Shown: piece by piece, positions 21,434-25,015 of the stretch
How the letters are laid out: each line of letters opens with the position of its first letter
Numbering within the stretch: position 1 is the stretch's first letter
DNA from: an uncultured Collinsella sp.
Lineage (GTDB): Bacteria; Actinomycetota; Coriobacteriia; Coriobacteriales; Coriobacteriaceae
Reading direction: 5' to 3'
Length of the DNA stretch: 25,015 nt
Assembly (NCBI GenBank): GCA_902478885.1
Contig: CABSMS010000023.1
Coordinates: forward strand, 1 to 25,015
Notes under the pieces: model-generated
Seen by the model: the letters and a program-made list of their open reading frames with translations, nothing else
The model's database searches: none
What the model was told of the DNA's origin: nothing
Program-made: the position numbers and the translations under genes

Positions 21434-22735
21434 TTACTGCTCGGGTTCTTCGACTTTATCGATGGCCCAGGTGGATCCGAGGCCACCGGTGGTGTTGCGG
21501 CGGATGCGCACGGTGACTTCGTGGCGCTCGCCGGCCTGCGCGTAGCGCAGGGGGAAGCTTGCGCGGTTTCGCGCGGCCTCGATGGTACCGCGCTCGCGGG
21601 CGATCCAGTAGTACTCGCCGACGATGCCGAGCGTGTCGGCGCCGTAGGGGAGATAGGTCGACAGCTGGTGCAGAAGCGGGCCGGGGCAGAAGACCTCGGT
21701 TGCGAAATCGACGGGGAAGTCCTCGGGGATGGCGGGCGCTGCAGGTGCGGGGGTTGGGGCCGCTGCGGGTGCCGGAGCCGGTGCCGGTGCGGGAATTTGG
21801 TCGCAACCAGAGGTGGGCACGGATTCGATGACGGGTGCGGGCTCCGGCGTCGCTTCCGGCTTGATTGTGGAATCTGCGGGCTTCACGGTGACGGGCGCGT
21901 CTGCAGCTGCAGTTTCAATCTCAACCTGCGTTGCGTTCTCGTTCTCGATGCTCGGCTTTGTCTCGACCGGCGTGGAAGCCATGGTGGTGATGCCGGCGTT
22001 GGCGTTCTCGGGGTCATAGACGACCGTGAGCGAGATGGCGGGCTGCGGCGTCTCGGGCTCCGGCGCCGACTCGGTAACGCCTTGATCGGCGGGCTCGTCG
22101 GACTGGTCGTCCTCGGCCTCGTTGTCAAAGACATCGCTGTTTTGGAACGCAAGCGTCTCGGGTTGGTCAGCGGCTTCTTCGGTTGTCGACTTGGGAGCTT
22201 CGTTGAGCTCCGCAGTGGTTTCCTGCTCAGATATGACTTCGGGATCGGTCGTGGCGGTGATTTCGGTTTCTGCTGTTACCTCAATAGCGACTTCGATCTC
22301 TGCCTCGGGCTCGGGCTCCGGCACGGCTTCAACCATGGTTTCTGGCTTGGGACGTTTAACGTGCTTGGGACGCACGGCCTTGAGGTCCTTCTCGCCGCGC
22401 TTTTTCTTTTTGTAGGACTGCTTGGCTCCCTTGGCTGCCTTGGGCTTGTCCTCGCCCTTGGCAAGGGCGGCATCCCAAGCCTCGTTGGCGATGACGGTGG
22501 CATACAGGCGACCGCCCTTAAAGACGGTCAGCTTAATGCAGTCGTCGAGCTCCTCGAGCAGCTCACGCGTGGACTCAAAGCCCAGGTCATAAGCGGTCAT
22601 GTCGCCGGCGGCGAGCGCCTCCTCGACCTGTGTCATAAACGTTTGCTTGCCGCACCCAATCGCGTCGCGCAGCAGGCGATACAGATAGATGTGGTTGCCC
22701 AGCGAAAGCGTGGGCCTAACTATTGTCTTGCTCAT
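21434..22735 (-). CDS. Hypothetical protein with folded ends and long acidic/Pro-rich linker
   Basis: This 433-residue protein is not recognised as a named family. Residues 1-92 look like a small winged-helix fold; LGFESTRELLEELDDCIKLT then VFKGGRLYATV resembles OST-HTH/LOTUS-type RNA-binding domains (low certainty). Residues 93-130 are Lys-rich. Residues about 135-310 are acidic and low complexity, followed by an Ala-Pro run, and residues 340-433 form a second compact domain ending in LGSTWAIDKVE. No signal peptide or membrane segment is seen, so it is cytoplasmic. The ATG at 22735 has GAGGAG seven bases upstream; the 13 codons before it have none. A nucleic-acid-binding role is an inference from the ends. 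Confidence 0.7.
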   Translation of the reverse strand: MSKTIVRPTLSLGNHIYLYRLLRDAIGCGKQTFMTQVEEALAAGDMTAYDLGFESTRELLEELDDCIKLTVFKGGRLYATVIANEAWDAALAKGEDKPKAAKGAKQSYKKKKRGEKDLKAVRPKHVKRPKPETMVEAVPEPEPEAEIEVAIEVTAETEITATTDPEVISEQETTAELNEAPKSTTEEAADQPETLAFQNSDVFDNEAEDDQSDEPADQGVTESAPEPETPQPAISLTVVYDPENANAGITTMASTPVETKPSIENENATQVEIETAAADAPVTVKPADSTIKPEATPEPAPVIESVPTSGCDQIPAPAPAPAPAAAPTPAPAAPAIPEDFPVDFATEVFCPGPLLHQLSTYLPYGADTLGIVGEYYWIARERGTIEAARNRASFPLRYAQAGERHEVTVRIRRNTTGGLGSTWAIDKVEEPEQ

Positions 22736-22747
22736 GGCAAATCTCCT

Positions 22748-22763
22748 CTTTACACATGTAAAG
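22748..22763 (-). promoter_or_regulatory. Inverted repeat at the leader of the 433-residue gene
   Basis: Arms CTTTACA and TGTAAAG spaced by 2 bases, touching the ribosome site of the minus-strand gene. A TAAGAT (-10-like) lies just upstream at 22765-22770 on that strand. It could be an operator; no clear -35 was found. Confidence 0.35.
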
Positions 22764-22807
22764 CATCTTACCATCGCATAGCGTTCGCCATGGCGGCGCC
22801 CAAGGCA

Positions 22808-22841
22808 AACGGGCGCGAACCGCTTTCGATTCGCGCCCGTT
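22808..22841. terminator. Hairpin after the Ser/Thr-rich protein gene
   Basis: Perfect 12-bp stem, arms AACGGGCGCGAA and TTCGCGCCCGTT, 10-base loop. On the minus strand it lies 34 bases after the stop at 22876 and is followed by TTTGCC, a short U-run. Confidence 0.6.
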
Positions 22842-22875
22842 GTACAGGTCGGTTATCTATGAGAGGCAAATGTAC

Positions 22876-23838
22876 TTAGTTGCCCGATGCCGTGCCTTGG
22901 CTCGAGTTGTCAGATGCCGTGCCGGACGCGGTTCCACTCGAGCTGTTCGAGCTGTTGGTGTTGTTGCTGTCTGCTGTGCCCGTTCCCGAAGTGGTGTCGC
23001 TCGTCTGGTCGCCCGTGCTCGGCTGCGAACCGCCAGTCGTTTGGCTTGAGTCGGTCGTGCCGGACGGCGTGCTGCTGTTGGCCGTAGAGGAATCGGTGCC
23101 CTGCGATTGGTTTTGGGTGTTCGAGGACGAATTGGCAGAGGTAGAACTGTCTTGCGTATCGTCCGTCTGCGCCTGCTGATCTTGCGACTGGGTGTTGCCA
23201 TTTGCATCGCTCTCGGTCGTGCGCGACGAAAGGATTGGCTCGGGGCGCTCGCCCAGACCCTCACCGGCGGTGGTTATAAGGATGGCGCCGGTGCAGGCGA
23301 TGACCGCGACGATGGCGATGGCGATCGAGAAGACGATGACCTTCTTTTGCGTCTGGCTGCGCTCTGCCGCGGCCTTGGCGCGCAGGCTGTTAGGGGCGAC
23401 GCGCGCCGTGGTCGCACGCCCCGCAACCTGGCGCATCTCCTGCGTAGTCGCGGCGCCGCCCAGGTGCTCCTCGGCATTAAGCTCAACGGGCTCATAGGCG
23501 CCGGCGGGGTAGTCGACGTCGGCGTGCGTACCTTTGAGGGCTTTGGCGCTGGCAGAGATAAAGTGGCGGTAGACCTGCGAGGACACAACGGTGATGACCG
23601 AGCTCACGGCGGCGCCAATTACTGAACCAGCGATGCCAATCTTGGAAGCAAGCGCGACACTTGTGGCGGCGGCTGCGGCGCCAGCGATGATCTGAGGAAT
23701 GGAAATGTCATCGAACAGGCCCTTTTTGGGCGCGATGGCCATGGTCTGTCCGATGGAATGGTTTTCGTGCACGCCGTTGTTGAGCGCGGCCGGTGTCATG
23801 ACGCGCGTGCGCGGCGCGTCGGTGTACTTGGTTGTCAT
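22876..23838 (-). CDS. Membrane protein with Ser/Thr/Gln-rich tail
   Basis: This 320-residue protein is not recognised. A polar start leads to an Ala/Ser/Val-rich hydrophobic part (about 49-92), a cytoplasmic-looking middle with charged residues (95-165), a clear membrane helix KKVIVFSIAIAIVAVIACTG (about 165-190) and a 120-residue tail made almost only of Ser, Thr, Asn, Gln, Asp and Gly. The positive residues before the last helix suggest that the tail is outside the cell. Such tails may be spacers or glycosylation sites. No sortase motif is present. GGGAGGA upstream supports the ATG at 23838; an in-frame ATG 96 bases further upstream lacks a site. It is transcribed away from nadE. Confidence 0.72.
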   Translation of the reverse strand: MTTKYTDAPRTRVMTPAALNNGVHENHSIGQTMAIAPKKGLFDDISIPQIIAGAAAAATSVALASKIGIAGSVIGAAVSSVITVVSSQVYRHFISASAKALKGTHADVDYPAGAYEPVELNAEEHLGGAATTQEMRQVAGRATTARVAPNSLRAKAAAERSQTQKKVIVFSIAIAIVAVIACTGAILITTAGEGLGERPEPILSSRTTESDANGNTQSQDQQAQTDDTQDSSTSANSSSNTQNQSQGTDSSTANSSTPSGTTDSSQTTGGSQPSTGDQTSDTTSGTGTADSNNTNSSNSSSGTASGTASDNSSQGTASGN

Positions 23839-24041
23839 ACGGGGTCCTCCCGGTGTAAATCTGCTTCGTTTCGTGTAGCCATCAGGGTACCCACCAGATG
23901 TGAATCGTACGTGACATTTAACAGATACCATCAACTCATCAATTGCTCACCAAGTTGGTGGGATGCGGTTACACCCGGCGGTTGAACTACAATAGGACTT
24001 GCTAATTGTTGTGAATGGCGTCTACGCACGGGAGCATTCTT

Positions 24042-24992
24042 ATGAATCTTCACCTTTCTCAGTCTGATGGCTTTTTGCGTGTGGCGGCGGCATCGCCGCA
24101 GATTCGCGTTGCCGATGTCGAGGGCAATGCCGAGGTTGCGTTGGCAGCTGTTCGCGAGGCTGCCGAGCGCGGCGTTCGTGCTCTGGTGCTGCCCGAGTTT
24201 AACCTGACCGGCTATACCGCGGCCGACCTGTTCCATAACCGCACGCTGCTGCATGCCTGCGAGACCGCGCTGGCACATGTTCTCGATGAAACCCGTGAGC
24301 TGCCGATTGTCTTTACCATCGGTCTTCCCGTTGCAGTTGCCGAGAATATTTACAACTGTGCCGCCGTGTGCTGTGCGGGCGAGCTTTTGGGCCTCACGGC
24401 CAAGAAGTATCTGCCCAACTATGGCGAGTTCTACGAGCGCCGCTGGTTTGCTCCGGCGCCCGCAGATCCCGTGTGGGTCGAGTTTGCCGGTCAGGGTCCG
24501 GTTCCGCTGGGTTCGGGACTTGTCTACCGCTGCTGTGATGAGGGTGCCGAGGATATGGTGCTGGGCGTTGAGGTCTGCGAGGACCTGTGGGTGCCGGCGC
24601 CCCCTTCGACCGAGATGGCGCTTGCCGGTGCGACGGTGATCCTCAATCCGTCGGCTTCGGACGAGATTATCGGTAAGGCGGATTACCGCCGCAGCCTCAT
24701 TTCCAACCAGAGCGCGCGCCTGTACTGCGCCTATGCCTACGCGGACGCGAGCGAGGGCGAGTCCACGACCGACATGGTCTTTGCGGGCGAGAACCTCGTC
24801 TACGAAAACGGCTCCAAGCTCGCCGCGACCAAACTGCTTACCTGCGATATGGCCATCGCCGACGTTGACCTTGACCGCCTGGTTGCCGAGCGCCGTCGCT
24901 CGACGACGTGGACGCGCGCGGACGATGCGCCGGAGGCCACGACCATTGAGTTTTCGTTTGAGGGCGTGCTGGCCGAAGAACCTGTCTTGCGC
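24042..24992 (+). CDS. nadE: Glutamine-dependent NAD+ synthetase, N-terminal half (truncated)
   Basis: NadE makes NAD+ from deamido-NAD+, ATP and glutamine. Only 317 codons of true sequence are present, about half of the usual length of roughly 640-680. They form the nitrilase-like glutaminase domain with its Glu52 (LPEFNLTGY), Lys121 (TAKKYLPNYGEFYERRWF) and Cys179 (GVEVCEDLW) triad. The C-terminal synthetase domain with its SGGxDS loop is missing because the assembly ends. The last six residues of the open frame, LSLIHI, and the stop come from adapter sequence and must not be counted. GGGAG upstream supports the ATG at 24042. This is not a natural truncation. Confidence 0.93.
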
Positions 24993-25015
24993 CTGTCTCT
25001 TATACACATCTGACG
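24993..25015. other. Nextera transposase adapter (artefact)
   Basis: The last 23 bases read CTGTCTCTTATACACATCT followed by GACG. This is the Illumina Nextera mosaic end plus the first bases of the read-1 adapter, left untrimmed at the contig end. It translates to the well-known contamination peptides LSLIHI (plus strand) and MYKRQ and MCIRDR (minus strand). Confidence 0.97.

Noticed and set aside
21221..22879. 552-codon plus-strand frame opposite the 433-residue protein
   Set aside because: Composed of Gly/Leu/Arg-rich repeats that mirror the low-complexity linker on the other strand. The minus-strand gene has a good ribosome site and its own terminator.
22876..23240. CRISPR-like or simple tandem repeat in the Ser/Thr-rich coding region
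   Set aside because: The repetition is at the amino-acid level (Ser, Thr, Asn, Gly). There are no constant DNA repeats with regular spacers.
24042..25013. Natural truncation or early stop of nadE
   Set aside because: The stop and the preceding LSLIHI come from adapter bases, so the gene is cut by assembly, not by mutation.

Overview
The window looks like a chromosomal stretch of a GC-rich Gram-positive gut anaerobe, most likely a Coriobacteriia member such as Collinsella. This is inferred from GC-rich codons, strong AGGAGG-type ribosome binding sites and gene content (SdpR/SdpI pair, EttA, TcdA, frl-like genes), not from a database match. The right-hand end is not biological: bases 24993-25015 are an Illumina Nextera transposase adapter, so the natural sequence stops at 24992, inside nadE.

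Layout. (1) 1-1713, minus strand: end of a conjugative-element-like block. It holds the first 49 codons of a TraG/VirD4-type coupling ATPase, a ClpP-like serine protease and an unknown protein. (2) 1714-2485: a 772-base stretch without a gene, holding a cluster of TGATGT repeats and hairpins; it may contain a mobile-element boundary. (3) 2486-4876, plus strand: deoC and two HAD phosphatases, with terminators between them. (4) 5027-16415, plus strand: a HutC-type GntR regulator followed by a ten-gene catabolic operon. (5) 16496-18087, minus strand: a TatD hydrolase and TcdA. (6) 18174-19362, plus strand: a possible small RNA and an SdpR/SdpI pair. (7) 19534-21219: EttA, followed by a large foldable intergenic element. 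(8) 21434-23838, minus strand: two low-complexity proteins without a clear function. (9) 24042-24992: the glutaminase half of NadE, cut by the adapter.

The centre of interest is region 4. A YfcC-type carrier, a YtcJ-like amidohydrolase, FrlC-like epimerase, FrlB-like deglycase and FrlD-like kinase are followed, after an internal hairpin, by a second FrlD-like kinase, an amidohydrolase-2 protein, YjbQ, a BtpA/SgcQ protein and an FGGY kinase. The FrlB/C/D set and HutC-type regulator resemble fructoselysine (Amadori product) use. The transporter, both amidohydrolases and the YjbQ-BtpA-FGGY tail are not part of the classical frl operon. The simplest reading is uptake of a glycated or otherwise N-linked sugar compound, phosphorylation, deglycation to a sugar phosphate, and side reactions by the extra enzymes. 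The true substrate cannot be read from sequence. Both amidohydrolases lack residues normally used to hold metal.
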